Assembly: GCA_947498815.1 (NCBI GenBank) | Contig: CANMLU010000021.1 | Coordinates: forward strand, 1-64,000 | Source of the DNA: an uncultured Aquimarina sp. | Lineage (GTDB): Bacteria > Bacteroidota > Bacteroidia > Flavobacteriales > Flavobacteriaceae | Reading direction: 5' to 3' | Length of the DNA: 64,000 nucleotides | In this document: in pieces, positions 34,687 through 44,357 of the stretch | Layout: every line of letters begins with the position of its first letter | Position numbering within the stretch: the first letter of the stretch is position 1 | The notes under the pieces: generated by a model | Told to the model about the DNA's origin: nothing | The model's input: only the letters and a program-made list of their open reading frames with translations | Database searches by the model: none | Position numbers and translations under genes: made by a program

Positions 34687-36999
34687 ATGAAAACCAAATT
34701 ATCAAAAATATGTAGTGCATTTATCGTGTTGCTATGTATGTCATTTGCTCAATCTTACGGGCAAGAAGTAACAGGAACCTGGAAAGGGAAACTTTCTGTT
34801 CAGGGAACCGAGGTTCCACTCGTATTTAATATCGAAGAAAAAGAAGGCGTTCTAGCGGCTACTATGGATAGCCCTTCTCAAGGTGCAACAGGACTTCCGA
34901 TGGATACTGTGCTCTTTGAAAACAAACAATTAACGTTAGAATTTAAACAAGCAGGGGTCAAATATGTTGCAGCTGTAGAAGCTCAAAAATTAAAAGGAAC
35001 TTTTTATCAAGGCGGAATGGAGTTGCCATTAGAAATGGAAAAATCAGAAAAAACTATCCCAGGGAACCCAGAGTTGGTTACCTCTGATGACGAATTAGTA
35101 AAGTTATCAAATTTAGACAAAGGAGATCATAAATATTCAGTTGAGGATTACTTTGCAAAACCTAAAGCAAGAACTTTTCGATTTTCGCCCAATGGCAAGT
35201 ATATGTCATACCGAGAAAAGGATGATAACAAGAAAAATCATGTATATGTAAAAGAAATAGCTACAGAAAAGGTCACTAGAGTTATTGAAGAAAAAGAAGA
35301 GCTTATACGTGGATATGGCTGGGCAAATAATGGCCGCTTGGTATATGTTATGGATAAAGGAGGTAATGAAGATTATCACTTATTTGCTGTAAATATAGAT
35401 GGATCTGATCAAAAAGAACTCACACCATATGAAGGGGTACAGGTAAACATTCTTGAAGGTTTAAAAGAAGATGTGGATCATATGATTATTTCGATGAACA
35501 AGAATAATAAACAGATCTTTGAACCTTATAAAATAAACATCATTACTGGCGAAATTAAGCAGTTATTTAAAAATGAAGATGCTGCTAGTCCTATTGCTGG
35601 ATATACTTTTGATAAAGATGGTCATCTGCGAGGTTATGCCAAAATCAAAGACGGTGTTAACGTTGATGTATTTTATGCCAAAGAAGAGGGTAAATACGAG
35701 ATCATTAAACAGTTGAACTGGAAAGACACATTCTCTATATTAAGTTTTAATTATGCCACAGATAATCCTCATGATGCTTATGTAGTGTCTAATCTAGATT
35801 CTGACAAAGCCCAGATTTATTTGTATGATATAAAAGCTGATAAAGTTATAAAAAAGCTTTTTTCGAATGACAAATATGATGTTTCTAATCTTTCTCTTTC
35901 AAGAAAAAGAGGATATGAATTAGATTATTGGTCGTATGAAGGAGAGAAAAATGTAATTGTACCAGTAAGTGATTACTATAAAAAATTGCATTCAAAAATT
36001 ACAAGTAAGTTTCCTGATCATCAATATTCTATCGCAGATAAAACTGATGAAGAAGATAAATACTTAATTTTTTTACAGAGTGATAAATTATATGGTGTGT
36101 ACTATTCATATGATGCAAAAACTGAAGAGTTCAAGTTGTTATATAACCTGATGCCGCAGTTAAAGGAAAATGATATGGCAGAGATGCGCCCAATTACCTT
36201 TAAAAGCAGAGATGGTTTAACAATTCACGGATATATTACCTTACCAAAAGAAGCTTTGCAGGGTAAAAAAGTTCCTCTTATAGTGAACCCGCATGGAGGA
36301 CCACAAGGAATTCGTGATTCATGGGGATTCAACCCCGAAGCCCAGTTGTTTGCGAGTCGAGGATATGCGACTTTACAAGTTAATTTTAGAATATCTGGAG
36401 GTTATGGAAAACAATTTCTGGAGTCAGGGTTTAAGCAAATCGGAAGAAAAGCAATGGATGATGTCGAAGATGGACTGAAATATGTAATTGATCAAGGTTG
36501 GGTAGATAAAGAAAAGGTAGCGATCTATGGTGGAAGTCATGGAGGATATGCAGTACTAAGAGGATTAACAAAAACTCCGGACCTGTATACTTGTGGTGTA
36601 GATTATGTTGGAGTTTCTAACTTGTTTACTTTTATGAAAACTATCCCTCCGTATTGGAAACCATATTTAAAGATTATCAAAGAAATTTGGTATGATGAAG
36701 ATGTTGCCGAAGAAAAAGTAATCATGGAAGAAGTTTCTCCAGTGTATCAAATAGATAAGATCAAAAAACCATTATTTGTTGTGCAAGGAGCCAATGATCC
36801 TAGAGTAAATATTGATGAGTCAGATCAGATTGTAAAAGCGCTACGTGATAAAGGATATGATGTGCCTTATATGGTGCGATATGATGAAGGTCATGGCTTT
36901 GGTAAAGAAGAAAATTCTGTATCTATGTATAAAGCTATGATGGGATTTTATGCAAAGCATTTAAGTAAAAAAGAAGAAACCAAACCTATCAAAGGGTAA
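34687..36999 (+). CDS. S9 family prolyl oligopeptidase-type serine peptidase
   Basis: A 770-residue exported peptidase (signal ending near SYGQ). An extra N-terminal beta domain (~24-115; TGTWKGKLSVQGTEVPLVFN..) precedes the family's beta-propeller (~150-480). The alpha/beta-hydrolase catalytic domain (~500-760) carries Ser617 in GGSHGGYA, Asp704 in GANDPRVN and His736 in DEGHGF. S9C-type acylaminoacyl peptidases and dipeptidyl peptidases are the closest groups. It probably cleaves short peptides in the periplasm. It is a single-gene unit with a strong terminator. Confidence 0.93.
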   Translation: MKTKLSKICSAFIVLLCMSFAQSYGQEVTGTWKGKLSVQGTEVPLVFNIEEKEGVLAATMDSPSQGATGLPMDTVLFENKQLTLEFKQAGVKYVAAVEAQKLKGTFYQGGMELPLEMEKSEKTIPGNPELVTSDDELVKLSNLDKGDHKYSVEDYFAKPKARTFRFSPNGKYMSYREKDDNKKNHVYVKEIATEKVTRVIEEKEELIRGYGWANNGRLVYVMDKGGNEDYHLFAVNIDGSDQKELTPYEGVQVNILEGLKEDVDHMIISMNKNNKQIFEPYKINIITGEIKQLFKNEDAASPIAGYTFDKDGHLRGYAKIKDGVNVDVFYAKEEGKYEIIKQLNWKDTFSILSFNYATDNPHDAYVVSNLDSDKAQIYLYDIKADKVIKKLFSNDKYDVSNLSLSRKRGYELDYWSYEGEKNVIVPVSDYYKKLHSKITSKFPDHQYSIADKTDEEDKYLIFLQSDKLYGVYYSYDAKTEEFKLLYNLMPQLKENDMAEMRPITFKSRDGLTIHGYITLPKEALQGKKVPLIVNPHGGPQGIRDSWGFNPEAQLFASRGYATLQVNFRISGGYGKQFLESGFKQIGRKAMDDVEDGLKYVIDQGWVDKEKVAIYGGSHGGYAVLRGLTKTPDLYTCGVDYVGVSNLFTFMKTIPPYWKPYLKIIKEIWYDEDVAEEKVIMEEVSPVYQIDKIKKPLFVVQGANDPRVNIDESDQIVKALRDKGYDVPYMVRYDEGHGFGKEENSVSMYKAMMGFYAKHLSKKEETKPIKG

Positions 37000-37019
37000 G
37001 TTTATTCTTTAACTTGAGT

Positions 37020-37054
37020 AAAAACCTCCTGAAAACTTGGGTCAGGAGGTTTTT
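37020..37054 (+). terminator. Terminator of the S9 peptidase gene
   Basis: 13-bp stem AAAAACCTCCTGA / TCAGGAGGTTTTT with a 9-nt loop. Confidence 0.88.
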
Positions 37055-37060
37055 GTATAT

Positions 37061-37092
37061 AAAAACCGCCAAAACTTATGTTAGGGCGGTTT
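37061..37092 (-). terminator. Terminator downstream of htpG
   Basis: AAACCGCC (37063-37070) pairs with GGCGGTTT (37085-37092). Read on the minus strand the stem is followed by a T-run, fitting the htpG transcript end. Confidence 0.75.
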
Positions 37093-37146
37093 ACATTATT
37101 TTTAATTACTAGCAATCTAACCTCTATAAGCGAAGTGTACTAATCA

Positions 37147-39033
37147 CTACTTAATCATTTCAAAACTACGTTTGATAAAGTCTGTCAATTCTTCACCTTT
37201 CAACAAGTTTTGAGAGAGCTTGGCCAAATCCAATGATTGTTTAATCAAACGCTCTTTTTTCTTGTCTGTTTTTGTGCCTGCTATCTGTCCAACCAGTTCA
37301 TGATTCGTATTTACGATCAAGTTGTACATCTCTGGCATATTACCCATTCCAAACATACCTCCGCCACCGGTCTGCTGCATCTCTTTCATACGACGCATAA
37401 ATTCTGGTTGTGTAATCATAAATGGTGAAGCATTACTATCCATAGCTTCCAATTGTACAGTATATTTTTCGGCAGGGATTACTTTTTCCAAATCGGTTTT
37501 CAAACTACTCTTTTCTTCATCGGAAAGTTTAGAAATAGTTTCTTCGTCTTTCTTGATTAGATTATCGACATGATCAGAATCTACGCGAACAAAAGTTGTA
37601 TTCTCTTTACTTGTTTCAAGCTTCTGAATTAAATGAGAAACGATAGGTGAATCTAACAGTAAAACTTCATAGCCTTTATCTTTTGCAGCGGCAATGTATG
37701 CATGCTGTTCATCTTTGTTTGATGCATAAAGAACAACCAGTTTGTCATCCTTGTCTGTTTGATTGGCTTTGATCTTTTCTTGTAATTCTTCAAAAGTCAA
37801 ATAGGTGCCATCTACTGTTGGGAATAAAGCAAATTTGTCAGCTTTTTCAAAAAACTTTTCTTCAGAAAGCATTCCATATTCAATGACAATTTTGATATCG
37901 TTCCATTTTTGTTCAAAATCTTCCCTATTGTTTTTGAACATCGAACTTAATTTATCTGCCACTTTACGGGTAATATAGCTGGATATTTTCTTAACGTTAC
38001 CGTCTGCTTGTAAATACGAACGAGATACATTTAATGGTATGTCTGGAGAATCTATCACACCTCTTAACATAGTCAGGAACTCTGGAACAATACCCTCAAC
38101 GTTATCGGTTACAAATACTTGATTTTGGTATAACTGAATTCTATCCTTTTGGATGTTCATGTCTTGACCCAACTTCGGGAAATATAAGATTCCTGTTAGG
38201 TTAAAAGGATAGTCAACATTAAGGTGTATGTTAAATAGAGGTTCTTCGAATTGCATAGGATACAATTCGCGGTAGAAACTTTTATAATCTTTATCCTCTA
38301 GCTCAGTAGGCTGTTTGGTCCAGGCAGGGTCTGGATTATTAATAATATTATCTACCTCTTGAGTTGGAGCAGGATCATCTTCTTTGGCATCTTCTGGTTT
38401 AGGTAGCGTTTCAGTTTTGGTACCAAACTTTATCGATACAGGCATAAACTTATTATACTTTATCAATAGCTCGCTAATTCTACTTTCTTCAAGAAATTCT
38501 GTATCTTCCTCTCCGATATGAAGGATAATTTCTGTTCCTCGGTCTGTTTTGTCATGAGCCTCAAGAGAATATGTAGGAGATCCATCGCAAGTCCAATGTG
38601 CAGCAGGCTCATCTTTATAAGACTTGGTAATGATTTCAACTTTGGATGCTACCATAAAAGCAGAATAGAAACCAAGCCCAAAGTGTCCTATTATACCAGA
38701 ATCTTTTGCACTATCTTTATATTTTTCAAGAAATTCTTCAGCCCCAGAAAAAGCTACTTCATTAATATATTTCTCAACCTCTTCGGCAGTCATACCAATA
38801 CCCTGGTCGATAATATGTAATTGCTTTTTTTCCTTATCAATTTTTACTTCAATAACCGGGTTGCCATATTCTATCTTGGCCTCGCCTATACTTGTTAGAT
38901 GCTTTAGCTTTAAAGTTGCATCTGTCGCATTAGAAATAAGTTCTCGTAAAAAGATTTCATGATCAGAATACAAAAACTTTTTAATTAAGGGAAAAATGTT
39001 TTCTACAGATACATTAATATTTCCTGTTGTCAT
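37147..39033 (-). CDS. htpG: Molecular chaperone HtpG (Hsp90)
   Basis: A 628-residue cytosolic ATP-dependent chaperone. The N-terminal GHKL ATPase domain shows FLRELISNATDATLKL, IIDQGIGMT, HFGLGFYSAFMVA and TDRGTEIILHI. The middle domain includes LYQNQVFVTDNVEGIVPEFL and the catalytic-loop Arg in NVSRSYLQ. The C-terminal dimerisation domain ends in ..IKRSFEMIK. The length is typical for bacterial HtpG. It is a single-gene unit, divergent from the TetR-type gene across a ~240-bp gap. Confidence 0.97.
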   Translation of the reverse strand: MTTGNINVSVENIFPLIKKFLYSDHEIFLRELISNATDATLKLKHLTSIGEAKIEYGNPVIEVKIDKEKKQLHIIDQGIGMTAEEVEKYINEVAFSGAEEFLEKYKDSAKDSGIIGHFGLGFYSAFMVASKVEIITKSYKDEPAAHWTCDGSPTYSLEAHDKTDRGTEIILHIGEEDTEFLEESRISELLIKYNKFMPVSIKFGTKTETLPKPEDAKEDDPAPTQEVDNIINNPDPAWTKQPTELEDKDYKSFYRELYPMQFEEPLFNIHLNVDYPFNLTGILYFPKLGQDMNIQKDRIQLYQNQVFVTDNVEGIVPEFLTMLRGVIDSPDIPLNVSRSYLQADGNVKKISSYITRKVADKLSSMFKNNREDFEQKWNDIKIVIEYGMLSEEKFFEKADKFALFPTVDGTYLTFEELQEKIKANQTDKDDKLVVLYASNKDEQHAYIAAAKDKGYEVLLLDSPIVSHLIQKLETSKENTTFVRVDSDHVDNLIKKDEETISKLSDEEKSSLKTDLEKVIPAEKYTVQLEAMDSNASPFMITQPEFMRRMKEMQQTGGGGMFGMGNMPEMYNLIVNTNHELVGQIAGTKTDKKKERLIKQSLDLAKLSQNLLKGEELTDFIKRSFEMIK

Positions 39034-39210
39034 TTTTATGTTGTTTTAATTTAATTGCTCTTTATGTTGTCAATGCAGTCAAAAAAAATACCAATACAGT
39101 ATTTATGACAAACTGGCATTATTATTCGAGGCTAGGAATCCGTTTTGTTTTAGGATTATTTTATTTAGGAGTTAAATTTCATTTTTAATGAAACAACTTT
39201 AACAAATATT

Positions 39211-39242
39211 TTGTTTAACTTTTTTTTATAAAAGTTAAACAA
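39211..39242. promoter_or_regulatory. Perfect 13-bp inverted repeat, candidate TetR operator
   Basis: TTGTTTAACTTTT (39211-39223) and AAAAGTTAAACAA (39230-39242) with a 6-bp spacer, 34 bp before the TetR-type start. A TAnnTTTA-like -7 box lies just downstream at 39247-39254, so bound protein would block the promoter. Confidence 0.65.
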
Positions 39243-39275
39243 TCATTATATTTACATACAGATAAAGCGCAAGGG

Positions 39276-39941
39276 ATGGCAACTTCAAATAAAAAACAGA
39301 TAGTAGATTCCAAATACATCATTTCTAAATACATGGATTATGTTTTAGAGCACGGTGATTATCCTAAAACCGTATATAAGTTTTGTAAAGAAATCAAAAT
39401 AAAGGAACAGGAGTTTTATAATTTTTTTGGCAGTTTAGATAACCTTGACAAGGATATATGGACTACTCTTTTTATTGAAACTGTTGAGGTAATGCGTAAA
39501 AGTAAGGAGTATGATGACTTTACGAGTAGAGAAAAGATGCTAGCCTTATTTTATTCATTTTTTGAAACATTGACATTAAACCGAAGTTATGCATTGTTTG
39601 CATTAAATAGGTATGACATGCCTTTAAAAAGTTTAAAACAATTAATGGGTTTGCGAATTCAGATTAAGGATTTTGCTGCAGAACTTATTGAAGCAGATAA
39701 TGAAGAAAAGACACATAAGTTTGTCAAGAACCCGATAACAGTTTTTTCTGAGGGAGCATGGTTACAATTTTTGTTTTTATTGAATTTTTGGAAGAACGAT
39801 GAGTCTACTCGTTTTGAAAAGACCGATGTGGCTATCGAAAAATCTGTAAATACAATTTTCGATTTATTTGATAATACACCTTTGAGTAATGTTATAGATT
39901 TTGGAAAATTTCTATGGAATGAAAAATCGAATTGGAATTAG
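39276..39941 (+). CDS. TetR family transcriptional regulator
   Basis: A 221-residue protein. The first ~55 residues have the TetR-type HTH layout (IISKYMDYVLEHGDYPKTVY, FCKEIKIKEQEFYNFFGSLDNLDKDIW in parts), with the YxFFGSLxxL recognition-helix end. The rest is an all-helical ligand-binding domain. It is 46 bp upstream of the ABC1-kinase gene on the same strand; this pair is recurrent in Bacteroidota. A perfect inverted repeat in its promoter suggests autorepression. Ligand unknown. Confidence 0.82.
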   Translation: MATSNKKQIVDSKYIISKYMDYVLEHGDYPKTVYKFCKEIKIKEQEFYNFFGSLDNLDKDIWTTLFIETVEVMRKSKEYDDFTSREKMLALFYSFFETLTLNRSYALFALNRYDMPLKSLKQLMGLRIQIKDFAAELIEADNEEKTHKFVKNPITVFSEGAWLQFLFLLNFWKNDESTRFEKTDVAIEKSVNTIFDLFDNTPLSNVIDFGKFLWNEKSNWN

Positions 39942-39987
39942 TGTAAGGAACTAAATTAATATATGACTATTAATACAGAAATTGACA

Positions 39988-41295
39988 ATGAAGACGATAG
40001 ATAAAATACCTACTACAAAAATTGGACGCACCGCAGAATTGGTGAAAACTGGTGTCAAGGTAGGAGGTAATTATCTTAAATATTATAGTAAAAAAGCAGT
40101 CAATCCAAATATTTCAAAGGATCAATTGAATGAGGATAATGCTGCAGATATCTATGATGGCTTAAAAAATTTAAAGGGTAGTGCTCTTAAGGTAGCGCAA
40201 ATGCTATCGATGGAGAAAAATATTTTGCCTAATGCATATGTTGAAAGATTTTCATTGGCTCAGTTTAGCGTTCCACCGCTTTCTGCTCCTTTGGTTAGAA
40301 AAACGTTCAAAACATATCATGGAAAATATCCCGAAGAATTATATGATACGTTTGCAACTCAATCTGTAAATGCTGCGAGTATCGGTCAGGTACACAAGGC
40401 GGTTAAAGATGGGAAAAATCTTGCTGTGAAAATTCAATATCCTGGAGTTGCAAACAGTATAAGTTCTGATCTGGCGATGGTCAAACCCATCGCCATCAGA
40501 ATGTTTAATTTAAAAGGAAAAGATTCGGAAAAGTATTTTAAAGAATTAGAAGGTAAATTATTGGAAGAAACAGATTATGTTCTCGAAGTAAAACAAAGTA
40601 AAGAAATTACAGAGGCGTGTAGCAAAATTCCTAATTTACGTTTTCCGAAATACTACGAAGAATTATCTAGCCAACGTATCATCACAATGGATTGGATGCA
40701 AGGACTGCATCTTAGTGAATTCACAGCAAAAAATACAGATCAAAGAAAAGCTGATAAAATTGGCCAGGCACTTTGGGATTTTTACATGTACCAAATGCAT
40801 GTACTTAAAGCGGTACATGCGGATCCGCATCCCGGTAATTTTTTGATCGATAAAGAAGATAATTTGATCGCCATAGATTTTGGTTGTGTAAAAAAAGTAC
40901 CCCTTGAGTTTTATACCCCATATTTTGAACTGGCAGATAAAGATAATATAGATAATCCCCGTTTTTTTGCCCAAAAGATGTTTCAGTTGGAAATACTCCG
41001 AAAAGAGGATACCCCCGAAGAAAAAAGATTCTTTTCGGAGTTATTCCACGAGATGTTGAGTTTGTTTACCAAGCCTTTTAATGAAAAGACTTTTGATTTT
41101 GCAGATGAAAATTTTTGGGGAAAGATTACAGAGTTAAGTGAAAAATATTCTAAGGATACCGAGCTGAGAAAAATGAATGGAAATAGAGGAAGCAAACACT
41201 TCCTATATATTAACAGGACATTTTTTGGCTTATATAATTTGCTACATGATTTGAAAGCAACAATTCATGTAAGAAATTTTGAAAAGTACCTATAG
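39988..41295 (+). CDS. ABC1/UbiB (AarF) family atypical kinase
   Basis: A 435-residue ABC1-family protein; the ATG at 39988 is preferred to the TTG two codons earlier. Family motifs are seen in order: KGSALKVAQMLSME (the KxGQ-type segment), NAASIGQVHKAV, the invariant Lys in LAVKIQYPG, the catalytic loop HADPHPGNFLID and the metal site AIDFGCVKKVP. Family members assist quinone synthesis or regulate lipid metabolism; the exact role in Bacteroidota is not settled. It probably forms an operon with the TetR-type regulator. Confidence 0.93.
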   Translation: MKTIDKIPTTKIGRTAELVKTGVKVGGNYLKYYSKKAVNPNISKDQLNEDNAADIYDGLKNLKGSALKVAQMLSMEKNILPNAYVERFSLAQFSVPPLSAPLVRKTFKTYHGKYPEELYDTFATQSVNAASIGQVHKAVKDGKNLAVKIQYPGVANSISSDLAMVKPIAIRMFNLKGKDSEKYFKELEGKLLEETDYVLEVKQSKEITEACSKIPNLRFPKYYEELSSQRIITMDWMQGLHLSEFTAKNTDQRKADKIGQALWDFYMYQMHVLKAVHADPHPGNFLIDKEDNLIAIDFGCVKKVPLEFYTPYFELADKDNIDNPRFFAQKMFQLEILRKEDTPEEKRFFSELFHEMLSLFTKPFNEKTFDFADENFWGKITELSEKYSKDTELRKMNGNRGSKHFLYINRTFFGLYNLLHDLKATIHVRNFEKYL

Positions 41296-41614
41296 TCGGT
41301 CGACCGACCGGCTTGGTTTGTTTATTTATTGGTTAGGTTGTTAGGAAGATGCGCTGTGGTTGGCGCATCTTTCGCTTTTTAGTGAGACTCTAGTTTTGCA
41401 AGCAAAGCGGTAAAATTAGCTAGTCGAACTAATTCCACTGCAAAACGGGATCTGTTTCATATTTAAAAATTGCTTTTCAGTAAGTAAAGCACAGTAAAAT
41501 TAACTCATCGAAATTTAAGTTTTGTAAGAATAAATTTTAGACCAAAAATTAAAAACAAATATTTCGGAGAAATAGATTTATCCTTATCTTCACAATTAGA
41601 AATTTCTCCTTAGA
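41296..41614. other. Intergenic region with palindrome, terminator and imperfect repeat
   Basis: About 320 bp. It opens with a GC-rich palindrome (GTCGGTCGACCGAC, 41295-41308), contains the ABC1-kinase terminator, and then two imperfect copies of a ~31-bp sequence (41402-41431 and 41483-41514, shared core GTAAAATTA.CT..TCGAA). No gene found. Confidence 0.6.
41346..41380 (+). terminator. Terminator after the ABC1-kinase gene
   Basis: AAGATGCGC / GCGCATCTT stem, 8-nt loop, T-rich tail (TCGCTTTTT). Confidence 0.82.
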
Positions 41615-43669
41615 ATGTTTAGAAATAAAATATCCGTAGGTATAGTTGCTTTAATCTTTAATTTCACATTGTTTTCTCAACAAAAAGAAGCTGTTGAAAA
41701 ATTAATAGAAAAGGTTGAGAACACAGAAAAGAGTATAGAAAAACTCTATTTGTTGGATTCGTTATCTAAGGAAATTGGGCAATTACAATCTGATGATTTT
41801 GATTTTTACAAAAATAATTTCCCAAAGTACAATCTGGAATACATTGAACTTGCAAAAGAACTGGATAGCTTTGATTTGGCTGCTTTAAAAGCATCAAGGC
41901 TTACGTATTATTACTTAAGTATAGTGGGTAAACCGGATTCGGTATACGCTTTGGTTAATCCACTAATCAAGGATAGCCTTAAAATTAAAAAAACAAAAAA
42001 CCTCGCACATTTATACCTTAAACGAGGTGGCGCAAGTTTTCAAACGGATAATTTGGAGAAAGCAATAAGAGATTATCAAAGAGCAGAGGAGTTATACCAT
42101 CAAACCAATGATTCTATTTTTGAGGCCGATGCTATATATTTTAATGGACATGCAAGTGAACGGCTAGGAAAACTTACGCAAGCGGTTTTAAAGTATCAAG
42201 ACGCCAATACGCTATATGGTTTAATGAAAGATACTACTTATGTGGCCTACAGCGGGCTGGCGCTATCGGGGGTTTTTAGTCAGCTTTATCTTTTGGATAA
42301 ATCTTTTGAAGAAAGAGAAAAGGTAAGAACATTGATCAATAGTCAAAAAAATAAAGATTATAATGTTCTGTCCGAACTCAGTATTAATGATGCACGGGAT
42401 TTTGTAAAGAAAAAGGAATACAAAAAGGAAGAAGAAGCATATCTCAATGCCCTTAGATTACTCGGTAAAAATAAAGATGTTAGAGCTAATAGATTTAGGG
42501 TAAGAGCATATGTTTCTGAGTATTATTCAAACCATAATCAACTCGATCTTGCCAAAAAATATTTGGATACCATTGCACTTGAACAAGACTTGGTTAATAG
42601 TCCGTATGATCGAATATTTTATTTAAAAGCTCTTAGTAGATTTAAGATGGCCGAGGGTAAACATCAGGAAGCAATTCCTGTTTTTGAAGAAGAGATAGCT
42701 ATTTTTAAAAATGCCAAGGATATTAGAGGTCAGGTGCATTTGGAAAAAGAGCTTGCCAATGCCTATAAGAAATCGGGCAAACCGTCCCAGGCTTTGGAGC
42801 ACTTAAACAAATATGTACTGCTTAAAGATTCTATATATAATTTAACCCGATCAAATAGTGTGATATATTACCAAACACTGTATGAAACTGAAAAACGAGA
42901 AAGTAAAATTGCTATTCAGAAAGCAAATATAACGACACTAGAAGCAAAAGATAGAGCAAAGAAGAACCTGATGATTTTTGGAGGAATAGGTTTAAGTTTA
43001 TTGTTTTTTTCAATCTATCTCTATAGGAATAAAACACTATTAATGCGTAACAAAAAGCTGCAACAATCATTTTTGCAAGAGCTTTTACAAACACAAGAAC
43101 GTGTAAGCAAACGTATTTCAAAAGACTTACACGATAGCGTGGGTCAAAGTTTGCTGTTAGTTAAAAATAGAGTGTTAAAAAATAAGGATGAACAAACAGC
43201 CAATGTGGTTGATGGTGTTATAGATGATGTGCGCTCAATATCTAGAAGTTTGCACCCGTTTAAGTTAGAAGAATTAGGCTTAACGGTTACCTTGCAAAGT
43301 AGTGTTGAAATGATCGATGAAAGTTATGATATTTTTATTTCTGCAGAAATAGATGATATTGATGATGTTTTTGACCAGGAAAAGGAAATAAACATTTATC
43401 GATTAGTTCAAGAGAGTTTTAATAATATTTTAAAACATTCTAATGCAAGATCGGCAGAGATCATAGTGACCAATAAAGATAAAAATGTAGAGATTCTTAT
43501 TAAAGACAATGGGAAAGGGTTTGATGTTTCAAAAGAAAAAGTATCGATGTCCAAAATAGGATTAAAAACACTTAGTGAGCGATCCAAATTTTTGAAAGCC
43601 AATTTCAAGATTCTTTCCGAAATTAACCAGGGTACCACATTGATTTTTAATATTCCAAAACATGCTTAG
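41615..43669 (+). CDS. TPR-containing NarL-type sensor histidine kinase
   Basis: A 684-residue sensor. Signal peptide to ~24 (..FTLFSQ), periplasmic TPR repeats at ~100-410 (YLKRGGASFQTDNLEKAIRD; ELANAYKKSGKPSQALEHLN), a membrane helix at ~450 (LMIFGGIGLSLLFFSIYLY), a HisKA_3 domain with phospho-acceptor His506 in SKDLHDSVGQSLLLVKN, and an HATPase domain (NILKHSNARSAEI; IKDNGKGFDV). The downstream response regulator gene overlaps by 8 bp, forming a two-component pair. TPR-type kinases of this layout are common in flavobacteria; signals are unknown. Confidence 0.92.
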   Translation: MFRNKISVGIVALIFNFTLFSQQKEAVEKLIEKVENTEKSIEKLYLLDSLSKEIGQLQSDDFDFYKNNFPKYNLEYIELAKELDSFDLAALKASRLTYYYLSIVGKPDSVYALVNPLIKDSLKIKKTKNLAHLYLKRGGASFQTDNLEKAIRDYQRAEELYHQTNDSIFEADAIYFNGHASERLGKLTQAVLKYQDANTLYGLMKDTTYVAYSGLALSGVFSQLYLLDKSFEEREKVRTLINSQKNKDYNVLSELSINDARDFVKKKEYKKEEEAYLNALRLLGKNKDVRANRFRVRAYVSEYYSNHNQLDLAKKYLDTIALEQDLVNSPYDRIFYLKALSRFKMAEGKHQEAIPVFEEEIAIFKNAKDIRGQVHLEKELANAYKKSGKPSQALEHLNKYVLLKDSIYNLTRSNSVIYYQTLYETEKRESKIAIQKANITTLEAKDRAKKNLMIFGGIGLSLLFFSIYLYRNKTLLMRNKKLQQSFLQELLQTQERVSKRISKDLHDSVGQSLLLVKNRVLKNKDEQTANVVDGVIDDVRSISRSLHPFKLEELGLTVTLQSSVEMIDESYDIFISAEIDDIDDVFDQEKEINIYRLVQESFNNILKHSNARSAEIIVTNKDKNVEILIKDNGKGFDVSKEKVSMSKIGLKTLSERSKFLKANFKILSEINQGTTLIFNIPKHA

Positions 43670-44294
43670 ACCTAATATACTTATTGCAGATGATCACCCT
43701 TTATTATTGAAGGGACTTGAGGAATTTTTAAAAGAAAAAAAATACACTATAATAGCAACCTGCACCGATGGTCTTTCGGCATATAATACCATAATAAAAG
43801 AAAAACCAGACGTGGCTATTTTGGATATCGAAATGCCTAATATGACAGGAATTGATATTGCGAAGAAATGCAAGCGGCATCATATCAATACCAAGATTGT
43901 TTTAAATACCCTACATAAAGAAAAAAAAATCTTTGAGGAAGCCATAAAATATAACATACATGGGTATTTATTAAAGGAGTTTGCTTTAACCGAAATCGAA
44001 GAGTGTATCGACAGTGTATGTAAAGGAATACCTTATTTTAGTGAAAAAATCCATAAACGATTTTCTCATTCTATTGAAAGTGATGTAAATATTGAAAGCC
44101 TTACCCCTTCAGAAATTAAAATACTGAAACTTATTGCCGATGAGATGACTAGTATGCAAGTAGCAGATTTTTTAAGTATTTCTGTAAGAACAGTAGAAAA
44201 ACATCGGGCAAATATTATCAAAAAACTTGACATTGATCAAAAACCCAATTCACTTCTTATTTGGTCTCAAAAAAACAAAGAACTACTTGTCTAG
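43662..44294 (+). CDS. NarL/FixJ family response regulator
   Basis: A 210-residue regulator. The receiver domain has ADDHP at the acidic pocket, phospho-acceptor Asp55 (VAILDIEMPN) and Lys near YLLKEF. The C-terminal LuxR-type HTH (~145-200) reads LTPSEIKILKLIADEMTSMQ, then VADFLSISVRTVEKHRANII. It is coupled to the TPR histidine kinase by an 8-bp overlap. Targets unknown; the neighbouring orphan T9SS tail gene at 44358 could be one only by position. Confidence 0.94.
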   Translation: MLRPNILIADDHPLLLKGLEEFLKEKKYTIIATCTDGLSAYNTIIKEKPDVAILDIEMPNMTGIDIAKKCKRHHINTKIVLNTLHKEKKIFEEAIKYNIHGYLLKEFALTEIEECIDSVCKGIPYFSEKIHKRFSHSIESDVNIESLTPSEIKILKLIADEMTSMQVADFLSISVRTVEKHRANIIKKLDIDQKPNSLLIWSQKNKELLV

Positions 44295-44357
44295 TACTTA
44301 GTAAAGTAGTCACCTTTTCTTAAACAATTACGTAGGGTTACGTATGGTTTGTTATCT

